A stretch of 64,000 nt of DNA, from NCBI GenBank assembly GCA_963971405.1, contig OZ020489.1, positions 32,707,047-32,771,046 of the forward strand. Reading direction: 5' to 3'. Under the pieces are notes generated by a model. That model had not been told where the DNA came from, ran no database searches, and saw nothing but the letters and a program-made list of their open reading frames with translations. Both the position numbers and the translations under genes were made by a program. Numbering within the stretch: the first letter of the stretch is position 1; each line of letters opens with the position of its first letter. Shown here in pieces: positions 32,901 to 47,900 of the stretch. Source of the DNA: Psococerastis gibbosa. Lineage: Eukaryota > Arthropoda > Insecta > Psocodea > Psocidae.

Positions 32901-35900
32901 GAAAAAATTGCCACCCCTCCCGAAAAATATTTTTGGCTACACCTCAGAATTACATCAACTTTGATATGATAGTTGCGCCATCTTGGTAACATCAGTGTCC
33001 TATCATTGTCATATCCTATTGCTTTTTAACCTATACTACATTGCTCATACTGTAATTATTTTTTAACCCTATGTTTTTTTCATTTCAGAATCCAAAAATA
33101 TTTGCCAAACAAAGATGAACAGGCTTCGTTTCTATCATTGGTAAATATGACACTTAAAGTGCTTACCGTAAATATTAAATTTGGGATTACCTACCCTACC
33201 ATACACACGATTAAAATAAGCAATGAACTGAGTTTCTGAACTGCGTTTCTGAACTGAATTTCTCCATGCTCATAAGCTACAACTCCTCTCATAATGCTGT
33301 GAAGAAGTGTTAAAAAGTTTTTATTTTATTTTCTTTATATTTCACACATGTCATTTCAAAATGACATTCCCAACCAACAGACTTTGCTTTGACTTTAAAG
33401 AAACTCATAGGCAGTTTTTATTTAGGGTTACCAGATTTTCCAAATTTCAATCCCGGAAATCAAAATTGCACTTTAACTACTATAGGTATAGGAATCAAAA
33501 AAATCTCTAGGTAGGTATACTAAATGTTTTATTGGTAAATGTCATTCTATCAAGTGAAATTTGTTGTTGTCATAAAATACCTCAAGGATCCTACAGAACA
33601 AATCTGGGCTGTCAACATACACTACACACGTTTCAAAGTTTTTCCTGCTTCTATTAAAAATTATTTTTAAAGTGAAATCCAAAGTTAAAATTTTTATCTG
33701 TGAATCCCTACCTATTTATGAACAAATATAGCCCCGGACATTTTCCCGAACAGAGCTTGAAAACCCTGCCTGTCTGATGGGAAAATCTGTGACCTCTGGT
33801 AACCCAACTTATGCTGCATATTATTTACTATATAAGTAGGCCTATATACTCTTTGGTAGGTACCGTATACTGCATCTAAATAAATATCAATCCAAGTCAT
33901 TGATACCACCCGGATATTCCCAATGTGATTGGGTACTCCAAATTTTATTTATAGTTCTCGTCTCAATTCAAAACAATAATATAAACAGACTGTAAAATCG
34001 CATACATACAATAATACTTAGAGCTTCAGATTCCTAGTCAGAGGATATTATACAGTTTATTGTTGGTAGGCTTATGTAATTTGTTTATGGCTCTGCGCCC
34101 ATCAACTTTGCCTTATGATCTTTCAAATCCATACATATATATTCCAAAATGTAGGCCTACTCGTGACAGTATACCGGATATTGAATATTTTGAATCGGTA
34201 TGTACAATAACTAATTCTTTTGTATTATTTGGTGAATAACGTGCGTAGGCCCAAGACTCTTGAAGAATTAGAATAACTTTAATTGCTATGTATTGTATAT
34301 GTACAACTCGCTAAGGCATGCGAACTGGCAAGACTACGGCCTACTATCCTTCAAAAAAAAAATAAAAATAAGGACTTTTTGTTGTTTCTATCACTAAGCC
34401 AACCTAGCGGAGTTAGGGCTATAAAGCCCTCTCTCACACTCAACTAGGGAGGCCCGGGACCGCCTGCTTTACATGCCCTCCGAAGCATGGCCAGAAAATT
34501 TGAAAAACGTTCGAATTACAGAATTTTCTGCCAAGCGGCAGTTTCAATTATTCCGCTTTTGTAAAGCTGCAAAATGCTGTTTATTATAGGCTGTCTCTGA
34601 TAAGGGTACGGTAGTAAAGTGTATGAACTAGCCTTGAGGTGACTCAAACTGCCGTCTGCAGCCCTATTAGGGCGATTTCTTATTTCTTATACAGTATATA
34701 TTCCTAAATTATTTATTATATATATATTGTAGGTATGCTTACTTCCGAACCCACCACTTATCACATTCGACTATCATATACAGTAGCCTTGTAATTAGTT
34801 AATTTTTTTTTCGGGAATAGCAAATTACGTCCATACTACAGTATATTTTGGTACTTTTCTAATATATAATTAATAATGATATCTAACCTGCCGTGCCGTC
34901 AAATCTGACTATGCTATGAGCTCTTCGAAAACACACTATTGTACTAGACTATAATTTATTAAATTATAAATAGCTGTGTTATTTCAAAGGAAACATCTAT
35001 TGTAGAATGTACAGTAGAGCCTTCAATGGATTGCTATAAAGTAGAAGAAATGGGACCAAGAGACTTACTGAGGTGTAAATTTTAACACTATGCTCGGCGA
35101 GCCTATTATAGCGATTAATTTTAATCGTAACCTGGCATTAAAAATGTAAACAAGATAATTTTATAATGGAAAGTGATATTAAAAATAGTTTTTTTAAAAA
35201 CATTTTTAGCCTAAAGAATAAGTTAATATTGTCCTAATCGTCAAAGTAGACCCACAACCTCAAAAAAGTCAGTAAAAAGTCAGCAAAAAATAAATAAATA
35301 AACTTTTTTCAAAGCCATTACAGCATCTACTCTAGCAGACCATCTGGTTTCTGATGAGGATTTCACAATAGGTGTTTTATTTTTAATGTATGGGGAATTT
35401 TTTCATTTCAACTGGTGCCCCTCTCCCCCACCGAAGCTTGGTCCCATGGGAAAATGCCCCGTCTGCACATTTATAGGACATTAGGTGTCTTTAAAATACG
35501 AATGCACCTTAAGAAGTAGTAGCCATCCGGATGGGCTATGTTCATTTCTTATTTAATTTTTGTGTATGGAACCGGCCGTGTGGGGAAGGGCCTCACTCGC
35601 ATGCAAGAGCCGCATGCCGACCCCTGTACTAGTCGAAGTTCATTCTTTGAAAATGTATAACTGATGTTTTGCTGACTCCTTTTGCAGTTTCGATATGCTC
35701 AAACAACCGAAAAAATTCTTATTGCTTTGGGCATTCTCGGCGCACTTGCTTCAGGCACGGTCATACCCCTTCTCATTCTAATATACGGCGAATTTACCAC
35801 GTTACTCGTCGAGAGGAAAGGCAATCTCACTTTCGACTTCATTATACTACCCATTTTCGGCGGAGGCAGAGAAGTGTAAGTATATTGGAGCTAGACCCCC

Positions 35901-38900
35901 ATTTTTTTTGCTCGATTGGCCCTGATTATACACTCGAATATTTAGTCGACCCAATTCGATCGAAGAAATATTTGGAATGTTTATATTGAAGTCGACATCG
36001 ACTTCGATGGCAAGGTGGTAGCGTGCTTGTACTTGTGCGAGTCTGTACACCATGCGGTCGGAGACGTGTCATAACCCAACGCGGGTACTTACCTACAGAG
36101 GCAACTGAAGAGGTCAATCGGATTCATTCATTAAATTGTTTGCGTGCGATTAATCTTAAAAAAAAAAAAAAAATTGAATCTGAAATTCGGCATTAACTTT
36201 CGAATTTTTCTTTGATCGAATATTGCTCCACGATATTCCAATATTCGATCCAATAAATATGGTTCCAAGAAAAATGTGAAAGGGTTATACCGAAATTCAG
36301 ATTCAAATCGTATGCTTCAACATAAACATTTCAAATATTGTTCCAATATTCGAGTGTGTAATGTTTATTTATATTATTAGAAATACTGCCTATTGCATTG
36401 GAACAACAATAGTATAATTGTAGCTGTGAAATGACGAGTCTGGAGTTAAAATCACCATTGAAGATGCCTGCTGTAGTTGTAGACAAAACGCAAAGCATCC
36501 AGTAGTTTGGATCTTACATGCACGTAAGTCATGTTGTGTTGTTGGCAATGACGCTGCATTATTTCCCGTTTTAAGAAGTTTGTATTCTAAATTTACTTCT
36601 GATAAAAAAGTGCCTTCAGATTTGTCACATTCCTCGCAGCAAAAGAAACAACATTAAATAGCCAAAGTTAGGATAAGTCTGTAGCCCCAGCTGGGAATAA
36701 GCTGTACCTTCTACACCAGTGGTCGACAGACGTTTAATAGAATTGAGTCAAATTCCGGTTTTTCTGAAAGTGAGACCTTTCTAAAAGCGTCAACAATTGC
36801 AAAACGATTTTCAACGCCAATTGAGTCCATATGACTTATGTTTTATAGTAATCGAGAAACAACAGTTAAATTAACTAGAATGTCAGGAGTCGTTATATCT
36901 CTTACGGGGCACCCATTAACCATAAGCCTACAATAAGTACTAACATAAAATATTTAACATTGTAGCTACTTTTTGTTATTACTATTATTTGGTTCGCGAG
37001 ACACGGGTTGCCGACCATTTTTCCACACTATAACTTCCTTACTTTGCAGAATAAATGGCACAGCGGCAGAGATAGCTGATGCTTCAAGAGCTGATGCACA
37101 AGCATTCGGTTTAGCATTAATTGTGATACTGATAATTGATATAATATGCTCTATAATTGGAGTCTCTTGCTTAAACTATGCTGCGCTACGCCAGATTTCT
37201 CGAATTCGACGAATGTTCATGAAATCTGTGATCAGCAAAGACATGACATGGTTCGACCAGAACGCAGAGACAAATTTCTCCGTCAACGTCACTGAGTAAG
37301 CACATTTTGTATGGTTTTAGGGAATAAGTAACATAGATGCGAATTCGACCGCTGATCGGTTTGTCTATTGTATTGGTAGGTACCAGTTTATTAAATAGAA
37401 TAAACCGGGGCCCAGTCCTCAGCCAGGTTTCCCCCTGGAAAGTAAGTACGCGGCTCAAGTCAGAATCATTGTTTCGGCTTCCACAGTTGCTTGATTCTCA
37501 GGTAATGCTCGATAGTCATGCGATACTGTAGGCTATACTCGGTATTTTACTGTCACGACAGCAAATAGCCACCTATAATCTGGAATGGGCAAAGTAATTA
37601 CGGTTCCTCCTCATTAGAATTTTCAATCAGCTACACTTTCTACGCACTTAGGGCGAAGGGCCATACCAAGTTGCATCCACCAGAACAGAGTCTGTTCAAA
37701 ACTGCAGCAAACTTGGTAGTTTGCACAGCAATAGCAGGCGAACATGGTGGGGCACGATAACACACTGAGACTACCAGTCTAAGTGCGTATCGAGCCCTGG
37801 TCACGACCGAATTAATCGTATAACTTTACGATGTTCCCTAAGTGGTCCGGAATCCACTATAATCAGGAGGTCCACCTGTCAGTCAACTCCCTTTCTCCCC
37901 GAGGTGGAGGAATCTGCCCTTAGCGTGCCTCAAGTTAAGAAACAGACTCACTCCCCCCACCAGGCGGAAAGTGTTTTGCTTGAAGCAAAAAAAAAAAAAA
38001 AAAAAAAAAAAGCAATCGTTGGAAAACACAAACAAAACGTACTTAGGTATACTTAATTAGTAAGTTCTGACCTACAAGAAACAGACCCTCTCCCCCCGTC
38101 AGATTGACAGTGTTTCTTAAAGCAAAAAAAAAAGTGCTGGGAAACAAACAAACATAATTAATTAGCAAGTTCTGACCTACGTTAACTTAAAAATTCAAAG
38201 GCCAGAATGACCTTGTCATTGGCCGCGCTGGTGAGGCCATTGGTATAGTCACGGTGCGTTGGTCAGTATATGGGCTAATGAGGGAAACATGATAATTGTG
38301 TCTGACCTAGCTTTTTAGGATAAATCAGACACCCCAGAAGACGTTCCTTGTACAGAGTCAAACTTATCATAAAATATCGATCACATCAATTAATCGGGGT
38401 TTCGTTCTAAAATTTTCAGCCATACTTTTATTATATTATTGTTATTATTAGATTGCAGAGTTATACCCGATCAGGCTACAAAGACATTTTGTAAGTCTAG
38501 TTTTTTTTTTAAATTTTCCCCCACTTCAAAATTAAGTAATTATTGCATAGTACACAAAACATACATAAGGCCACAAGACATGGGCAATCTACAGTACTAT
38601 ACACTATTCGCCACTGGCACCGCCTACCATTGTAGGTTAGGGTAGCTTTAAGAAAATAATTAAACATTATATATCTTAGGCGCCCATTCCACCGACCGGC
38701 TAGGGCTATTTACAAAAACGGTGACGTGGTAGCAGACATTCAAGACTTAGGCGGGGTTTCCACCGACCTCGCATTGCAGAATTGATGGAAATGTTTATTT
38801 TCCTCTATGCCATAGTTAAAATTGATCAATGATCATACAGTAAAATCACAAACAAACAAACTAAAATTAAAAAAAGGCGTCATGGGATATGTTAAGTACA

Positions 38901-41900
38901 AACATTTTAATAGATTTCTATAAAAAGAAAAATTCTAATTTCCGTCAATGTCATTTGCATTCTGCAATGAGAGGTCGGTGGAAACCCCGCCTAAGTCTTG
39001 AATGTCTGCTACCACGTCACTGTTTTTGTAAATAGCCCTAGCCGGTCGGTGGAATGGGCGCCTTAGATAACGCTTGAGACTCTTCGGTCTTGTAATGGCG
39101 ATGACAATGGACCCCCTCCCTCTATATATTTTATTCTTATTTCTTCTCTATTTAATTTTAAGCATTTATCAATAATACAATTTTTTTTATGGGTTAGCCT
39201 AGTAGTTTATAGTCTTTTGGTTTTTCGAATAAGTCGTTTTTCAATTTTAATTTCTATTCATTGTCATTAAGTGTGCAATTATACAGTACTACAAATGTAC
39301 TAATTCTTAACCTGAATATGACAAATATGCCTTGCATACATTACAAGAAGTAAGTAAGTAAGTAATAAGTAACGTGGTCGGGATGTACTTGGTTATTAAT
39401 TATGTGAACCTCATATCTTAAGAACGATATTTTTCACTTGATTGAAGTTAATTATAATATGGGTGCATTGAATTATACCTGCTTATAAATAAGTTATATA
39501 TATATATATGTAAATATCAATATATACATATTGATGAAAGCGAGGAAATATACTCAGCTGTCTATAATTTAAAGATTTTCAAAATTATTCCAAGTCCCAT
39601 AGGAGTAGAAATAGTGATAATTTTACGAGTACCTATTTTATTATGCTTTAAATCATATATTTGTTCTGTTTCAGAGGTCTTAATAACATGCAAGACGGCA
39701 TGGGAGAAAAAATTGCATTTTTTCTTAATAAAACAAGTGCATTTGTAATCAGCATCATTGTTTCATTTGTATACGGGTGGGAACTGACCCTAGCCATTCT
39801 TGCAACCGTGCCCATCATCGCAGTAAGCGGTATGCTGGTGTCAAAAGTGCAGACTTCAATGGTGGTGAAGGAGCAGAAAGCATTGGGCATTGCTAATACT
39901 CTTGCAGAGGAAGTGTTCACATCGATCAAGACTGTCATAGCTTTTGGAGGAGAAGAAAAGGAATTGGAAAGGTTCGTTTGGCTTTTAGAACAAATCGACT
40001 ATGAAGTTTTCGTAAATAAATATGAAAGAATGCGAGGACGCGAGGTTCTCCTACTGTTGCTGAATTAATTGATTTTTTGAGAATTGTTTATTGAATAGTG
40101 AACTGAGTGAACATTCAACTATTGAACTGACTATGAATATAATATAATATAATTCAATATCAGTCAAGCCCAGAGATCAGTCTTTTGGGAATGATACTAC
40201 TTTAAGACAAATACAATTACTGGTTTCCCCGTAGGAGGGATTATTTGGTGTATCATTTATGAGATACAATTCCTTCAGCCTTAGTAGCTGAGGGAGATAA
40301 AACTGTCATTGGTTGTTGCCAAGGACCAGAAAGAAAGTATATGAAAATTATGATATACGGGAATGTTCCCACCGCATTCTAGCGCATGCGCCGGGGTGAG
40401 TTTTGGTAGCGTATGAGTATGTAGGGCGAGAACCCTACAAATGCTAGGCTAAATACATAAAGAAGTAATTGACTAAATACATTAAATATTTATCATATTA
40501 CGAACAATGGAATTAGGGCGTTATCAGTATAAACACAAAATCAAATGTTACGACATTATTACCGATATCAAGATTAAAGTATCGTCTAAGTATCTAACTA
40601 CATAAACGTGAATTGTCATTATTGACCTTGATATGATTCAAACCCAATTTATTACAGTATTAGGAAAGTACTTTTCTAACCAATTTTCCCAGACACTCAT
40701 CAGGCGTGTCCACTAGCAGTATACAGTATACAGTATACGCCCAAATCTTAAACAAGAAATTAAGCATCTTGGCGACATACCGTACAATATTAACTTCACA
40801 TAGTATCTTCTCAACATTGTAACTAAATATTGAACAACCTAACTAATCTTTACTCATTGGAGTAAAAGCTTTCTCTGTGGCGAAAACCTTTGCTCGTAGA
40901 GTTTATGCATATAGAAACTAAAAGATTTTCTCTAGGTTTGAGTTTTATGAGTAAATATTTATTCTCTTGTGGTATTGTATAAAAGTGATTCTATAGTATA
41001 AGTGCAAATGGATCCCCGAATATCTTATATATCAAATATCGTAGAGCCATAAATAAGATGTCATACAGTAGAACAAATGTTTCTATACATTTTAATGTAC
41101 AATACAGGTATCTATGTGACCATCACCATAAATTGCACTGATCGGCTACAGTTACTGAATCTGATTTTTAAGGTTCAGGTTGAAAGAGTTCCAAAACTGA
41201 CGGACACTTTGTATCTTCTAATTTATGAGGTCTCATATATGATAGAGGGATTTGACTTTGAGAGAAAAAAACTGAGAGCTGTTTGCTCGTAAGAGGTCAT
41301 GAAAGACATAGCTTATTCATTGTCATTTCAGGTACAAAAACAAACTTCAAGGATCCGCCTCGTCCGGAATTAAGAGAGCTATGCTGAATGGTTTTGGAAT
41401 GGGGCTAAATTGGTTTCAAATATACGGAGCATATGCGTTGGGCTTCTGGTACGGGGTAGAGCTCTATTTGGAAAGTAGAGAAAGTGGGGATGAACGGTAC
41501 ACACCCCAAGTCATCCCAATAGTAAGTTTATTTAGAAATTTAGGAATAGGTACTAAATACCAGACGACGTCGAGGAGGATCGGGTGACCCTTGGCATCAA
41601 TGACTGGCGAAAGGGAGCGCAGAGCAGGCCGTAGCGCCAAGGAGTTGAGTAAAGTCAAGTACTAAACACCAGAGTATCTTCGATTTAAAAAATGTAAGGA
41701 TTGAAATAGACTAAGTTTAATCTTTAATCTTCCTAGTGAGGCAGACCTATAGGCCTGTCATTCATACCTTTAGGTAATCTAACAACAAGGCGTGAGGGCT
41801 AAGTAATTAAATTCTCGTTCCACAGTGGCTACATTAACAAAATCGCTCTTTGAACGCCTCTTGGAATATATAAACTTTGACAATTATGCATTATACATTT

Positions 41901-44900
41901 GCTTATGTGAACTATTTTTATTCTATAAAAATAAGATAATCAACGACGTATTCCAGAAAAAGGACTCACTTTATCGATTTTTATAGATTAACAATAGTTC
42001 ACGGGACAAAATCTATCACACATGATCACAGAATATATATTTCTTCTTCTTCTTCCCCCTTAATGCCGCGTGCACAGCGCGGGGGGGGGGGGGGGGGAGG
42101 AGGTCGCCCCGAACCAATTTCCTGAACTCGCCCTGGTCGGACGTTAACGCCTTGTTTTCCCTCTTGCTCCGGCGAATTGTTCAATCCTTTCCTCGAGTTC
42201 TCGGTCTGCAGATGGGTCTTCTTCCTTGTGACCTTGCTTCCACCAACCTCCTGTTCTCGTCCATCCTTTGGACGTGGCCTTTTTTCTCTCTATAGAGTCC
42301 ACTTGCAAGATTATATATTTAAGGGGTTGAAAGAGCATTTTTGACAACAAAAGGGCTCTCCGAGAAATTTATTAATTAGCTATCATGTACATTAAAAAAA
42401 AAAAAAAAAAAAAAAATGAAATATTCTCCTTATTAATTTACACAATTTTGCAACATGGAAATTGGCATCATTATTTACAACATCAGTTCAATAGAATAGT
42501 GTAAGTGTTCACGCTCAATAAAATATAGGAATCATACATTAGTTAAGCCTATTTTTTGATCATGTTTTATCATGTTATCAAATTTCAACAGGTTCTGTTT
42601 GGACTGGTTATGGCGTCAATGGGGATAGGAGTCTGCGCTTCTTACTGGGAAAGTTTCATCCTGGCCAAAGGATCTTCAGCTATAATATTCAAATGTCTAG
42701 ATACGCCATCTCAAATAGATTCCTTCTCTACAGAAGGAAAAAAGCTAGACAGCGTGCGAGGAGCAATCGAATTTCATGGAATACAATTTTCATATCCTGC
42801 CCGACCAAACGTTGCTGTAGGTTCATTTCTAAATAAATTTACGAACTTGTATACACACAGATGGTGTCCGGATTAGACCCGAAAGAGCTGGTTTATGAAA
42901 CGGAAGGTTGTGGTTCAAACCAAGCTATAAAATAATGCTTATTGGTGTTGGCAAAAATTGTGTGGCAGACGTTTGTTGAGCAACAGACCTATTACAGTGA
43001 TTTGGGATTAAAGTAACACCGGGATTTAGAATAGTACCGGAGTTTATTTTTTAATACCACATCAGTAAGGTGTTAAGGGACGGTGCTAAACTATGCGCGG
43101 GAAATTCAAATTAATAGATTATTGGAATACACGAGAATGGTTACATTGTTTTATAATTGAAAGAAACACTAATAAACATTAAAATGTACAGGTAGAATTT
43201 TGAAATATAATAAGAATTTTAATTAATGTGTCTAGCCTACATCTAAGGGAGAAAAATTTGAAAATTCACCCTAAATATAGCCGAGGATCAATTTATCAAT
43301 TTGAATTTCCCGCGCATTTCGCACTCATTTGTTTAAAAGAATTGAATTAATTTAATCCTATTCCCGGTGTTTGAGCTAATACGGTATTAAAAAATAAACC
43401 CCGGCATTATATAAACCCCGGTGTTACGTTAATCCCAGATCGCCATAATAGGGCTGCTTAAAGCCCGAAAGCCGGAGTTCTACTTAGTTGTATCATGTAA
43501 CCTTTATCGTATAATATAATATATACAGTATATTATGGACCCATATGGTACATGATAACTTGTCGTGACTGCCAAATGGTTCCGATTCCACTGTAATCAG
43601 GAGCTCCACCCTATTAGTCAACTCTCCCTGTGGTGAAGGAACTCTCTCCCCCGCCAGGCTAACAGGGTTGCATAAAAACATAAACGCATTGAAAACCAAA
43701 CCTTTGTATTGTATTACACTACAGTAATTTAAATATATTAAATTAAATTTTAATTTAAAATTTTGCAGGTTTTAAAAGGGCTGAATCTAAAAATAAGGGA
43801 AGGCGCGAAAGTCGCTTTAGTCGGTAGCTCTGGAAGTGGAAAATCTACAGCAATACAATTAATTCAAAGACTCTATGATCCAAGTAGAGGGACCGTAAGT
43901 ATAATTTCATTCTTAGGCCTACTAAAAACTGTACATTGGGCCCGATTTATAACATTATAAGCTTCAAATTCATTATATATTACTTCTTTTTTTACGAAAG
44001 CAACTTCTTCAGATATATTAGTTTGTTTGATAGTAGTATATTGAAGCAGAATACGTGTTCAAAGATAAACAAATTCAAACGTTCCCGCTTTTAAATTGTT
44101 GTAGGTGACACTCGATGGAGTTAATATTCGGGATTTGAACGTAAACTGGTATCGCCAGCAGATTGGTATTGTTTCTCAGGAGCCACAACTTTTCGCCACG
44201 TCTATTTTTGAGAATATTCAGTTGGGCATGCCTGAAGCGGGCAAAGATGAAATCGAAAAGGCGGCAAAAATGGCCAATGCCCATGATTTTATCACAGCGT
44301 TACCAAAGGTGGGATATACTGCTGTATACTACTACTTAATTTATATTTTTTGAAAATTTATATGCCTTCTGAATGGAAGTGAAAACAAGCTAATTCTATA
44401 GTCTCAATGTTAAAGTCATTTTGATTCCATGCATCATACATAGTGAAACCTAACGAAGATTAGAATAAAAGAATTTACACACCATAACCTGCTAGTTTCT
44501 TTAATTAAATTTTTAAGATTTAGTCAATCCAAGTTGTAGGAGCTTTGCCATATCTGAAGTCGAATGCCAAAGACATGTAGAAGACTATCTCATACACCAT
44601 ACTGTATTATTAGGTATTTTTAATGTTTAAAGTTATGATTTTTCCATGAATTTAATAAATTAGTAAATTTCTGTCTACTCTCAGTAAAAACGAAAAAATC
44701 ACTCGAACGGGATTCGAACCAACGATCTACGCCTATTCAGGGCGTCGTCTTAATCACTGGACCACAAGCTGCTACAAGTACAGTTCCCTGTAAATCCTCT
44801 ACTTATACAGCTACCCCGGATAGTCGTAGATCGTGGTTCGAATCTCGCCAAATCCAGTTTTTTCTATATCCTCTAGTTTCGGTAATAAACAAAAGAACCG

Positions 44901-47900
44901 GTACGAGCTTACTCGAACATGCTTTCCAATTAATCAATTAGTAGATAGACGCGAAGAGTAATAATAATAAATAAATAAATTTCTTAAGGTTAAATTTCGG
45001 ATATCTCAAGGGGGGTGTCGACCTGACGTCACTGGAGGTGAAGTAAATTCTAGATAGGTCAGACCAGCACATTACCACACAGCAATAATGGCAGGGCACG
45101 CAGTGCATTTGAGCTTGAATTTTCTATCATTTTTTCAAAAAATAATTTTTTGTACAAAACCAAATAGTTTTTTGGGAAAGCAACCTGTTTGGTTTCGTTA
45201 CTCAATTTAACACCTAAAACATGCCTGAAGGTAGAAATCATCGATAGAAAGGTTACGCAGAAAAATTATTTTTAGTCATTTTTCATTAAAATTGAGTCAT
45301 TTTTATTTTTTTACCCCCAGAAGCAAACTATCAAGGGACAAGCAACCCCCCGCATTTTGTCAACATTAATAACGACTACAATATATGTGAATTTAAAAAG
45401 AAATAGTTAGAGCCGTTTTTGAGAAATAATTTTTTTAGACGTTTTTTTAGGAGTTTTTTGATAATAAAACCCCCCAAATTAAGTTAGCCCAAAATAATAA
45501 TAAAATGGTTCCGAGGTATGATTTTTTCAAACCTTCGTGCCAAATTTCATATAAATCCACCGATTAGTTTGCCGGGAATTCGATGAACAGACAGACAGAC
45601 AGACATACATACAGACAGACAGACAGACCTTTCGTAAAAACCTGGGAACTCCGTTCAAATCTCGGAATCGAAAATTTCGACCATCACGAAGCTTTCCTTA
45701 TACTACCGTACGTATAAATTGGAAAGCAAAAAGTTAATTTAATGTCAGTGTTATACAGTATATACCATATAATACTGCAATGTATTGATTTGAGAATGTT
45801 TCCAGGGTTATGAAACAGTAATAGGGGAAAGAGGTACTATGCTCTCAGGAGGACAGAAGCAAAGAATAGCTATTGCTCGAGCGATTTTAAGAAATCCGAA
45901 AATATTGCTGCTGGATGAAGCAACAAGTGCATTAGATACGTCAAATGAAAAAGCTGTGCAAATAGCTCTTGACAAAGCTTCAGAGGTAAGCACTTGCAAA
46001 TCCGATAATCGAAATATAGAAATACGATAATACAACATTAATATATTTTACTGTGAATACGTTACATTTCTTTATGTTATCATTGCAAGAATAATCAGAA
46101 ATAATTTTAAAATTATTATTATTAATAAATATTATATTATAAATTATATTAATATGATTTTTTCAGGGAAGAACTACGATAGTGGTTGCACATCGACTAT
46201 CCACGATAAAAAATGCAGATGAGATTATAGTACTTTCTAATGGCAAATTTGTAGAAAGTGGAACTCATGACGAGCTAATAAAATTACAGGGAGAATACTA
46301 TAAGCTGCAAAACTTGCAGAACACCTCAACAACAGGTAATAATGATGAACGTGGACATCAAGCCTTTGTAACGCAGTACCGTACCTACATCAAGTATAAT
46401 AGTGAATTATAAATTTTATTAAATTAAAACCCTCAAAAGCGAATATTACGATAACTTTGTTTTTGCAGAAACTAAAGGGAACACCGAAGGAAAAACAAAC
46501 TCAGGACCCAGGTTTTCGCTGACAGACACAAAAATTTCTGAACACGATACGTTGTCTGATGAAAAAGAGCTAGAAGATTTATCGGGCGAAGAAATCAAAC
46601 CGGCTTCGTTATCGAGGATTCTCAGCTATAGTAAAAAAGAGTGGTACGCTTTCATCCCAGGAATTTTGGCAACACTGGTTGTCGGCGCATCCACACCTAT
46701 CTTTGCTATACTTTTTGGAGATATTTTTGGGGTATGTACAATACTACAATATAAAGGTACAAAAGCATAGAGCAACACGCATCCAGGATTAGTGTGGGCG
46801 AAGGCCGAAAAACATTTAAAAAAAATCGGAATTATCTAGGCACTTCTTGAAATAATTTCGTAATTTTATCTACTGTAGGCCTACATACATTCGTAAGATG
46901 TCTTCATCAATTATTGTCTTGTACAGTAGTTAATGTTTTTTTGTTTGTTTTTTCGGCGTGCTAGACAAAGTTTCAATAAAATGCTCACACTACGGAAGCG
47001 TGGGGTTGTACCCGCTACTGCCTTTGTTGCTGGATTACTTTAGGACCAGAGACTCAATAATGCAGCTGATTTTCTGACTTGCTGATCTGATTTTCGTATA
47101 ACTAGAAAATTTTGACTAAGCAAAAAATGTAAGCATCGTTCCAGTCTACAGTATTTTAAAATTTCGGGGTAGAACTAGTCTTAGGTGGATACCCCTGGAT
47201 ACGCGTCCACGCCCTTGATTCAGTCATACTACATACCTGTATACTTCGAAAACTGTATTACAGTCAATTCCGTTCTCTCTTAACATAGCCTTTACAGCTT
47301 TTGCAATTATATAGGAGTATTTGTCTTCATTTATAGTGGTGACCCAAGTTAGGGTCACTCCAAACGGGGGCATTTTAAAAAAAAAGTATAATTCAAAGGA
47401 TACTACTGGTATCCGTGCAATGGAATCTGCTACATAATGGAGTACGGAAGTACCCGCTGGTTCCTGCTTTCAATCACGAGGATGGGGGACGGCAGTAGCC
47501 TTAAACCATAATATTGCTTTAGGATCTTGGGGAAAACGACGCTGAGATCATTCGGGAGAGGACAACATGGAATTCATTGATGCTTCTTCTGCTGGCAGTA
47601 TCTGTAGGGGTCTCTCTCTTCATCCAGATGTACAGCTTTGGGCATATCACAGTCAAGCTCAGTTCAAGACTCAGGACTCTAACCTTCGACGCCATTCTTC
47701 ACCAGGTACTTTAGTTACACCAAAATGACATCAATGTCTATGTATATCTAATTTTTCTCTTTAGTAAGTACGGTAGTTGTTGTTAGTTGTTTTCCAGCAT
47801 AATTATGCTTACAGCATTTCTGCTTTAACCAACCCTGTCAGTCTAGCGGGGGGAGTGAGTTTGTTAACTTGAGGCACCTTAAGGGCAGACTCCTTCACCT

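Noticed and set aside
39353-39372. GTAA microsatellite as another LINE 3' end
   Set aside because: No LINE coding sequence precedes it; treated as a short simple repeat.
44695-44770. Functional tRNA gene on the minus strand
   Set aside because: B box is good and an anticodon-like arm exists, but the T stem pairs poorly; more likely a SINE head or pseudogene.
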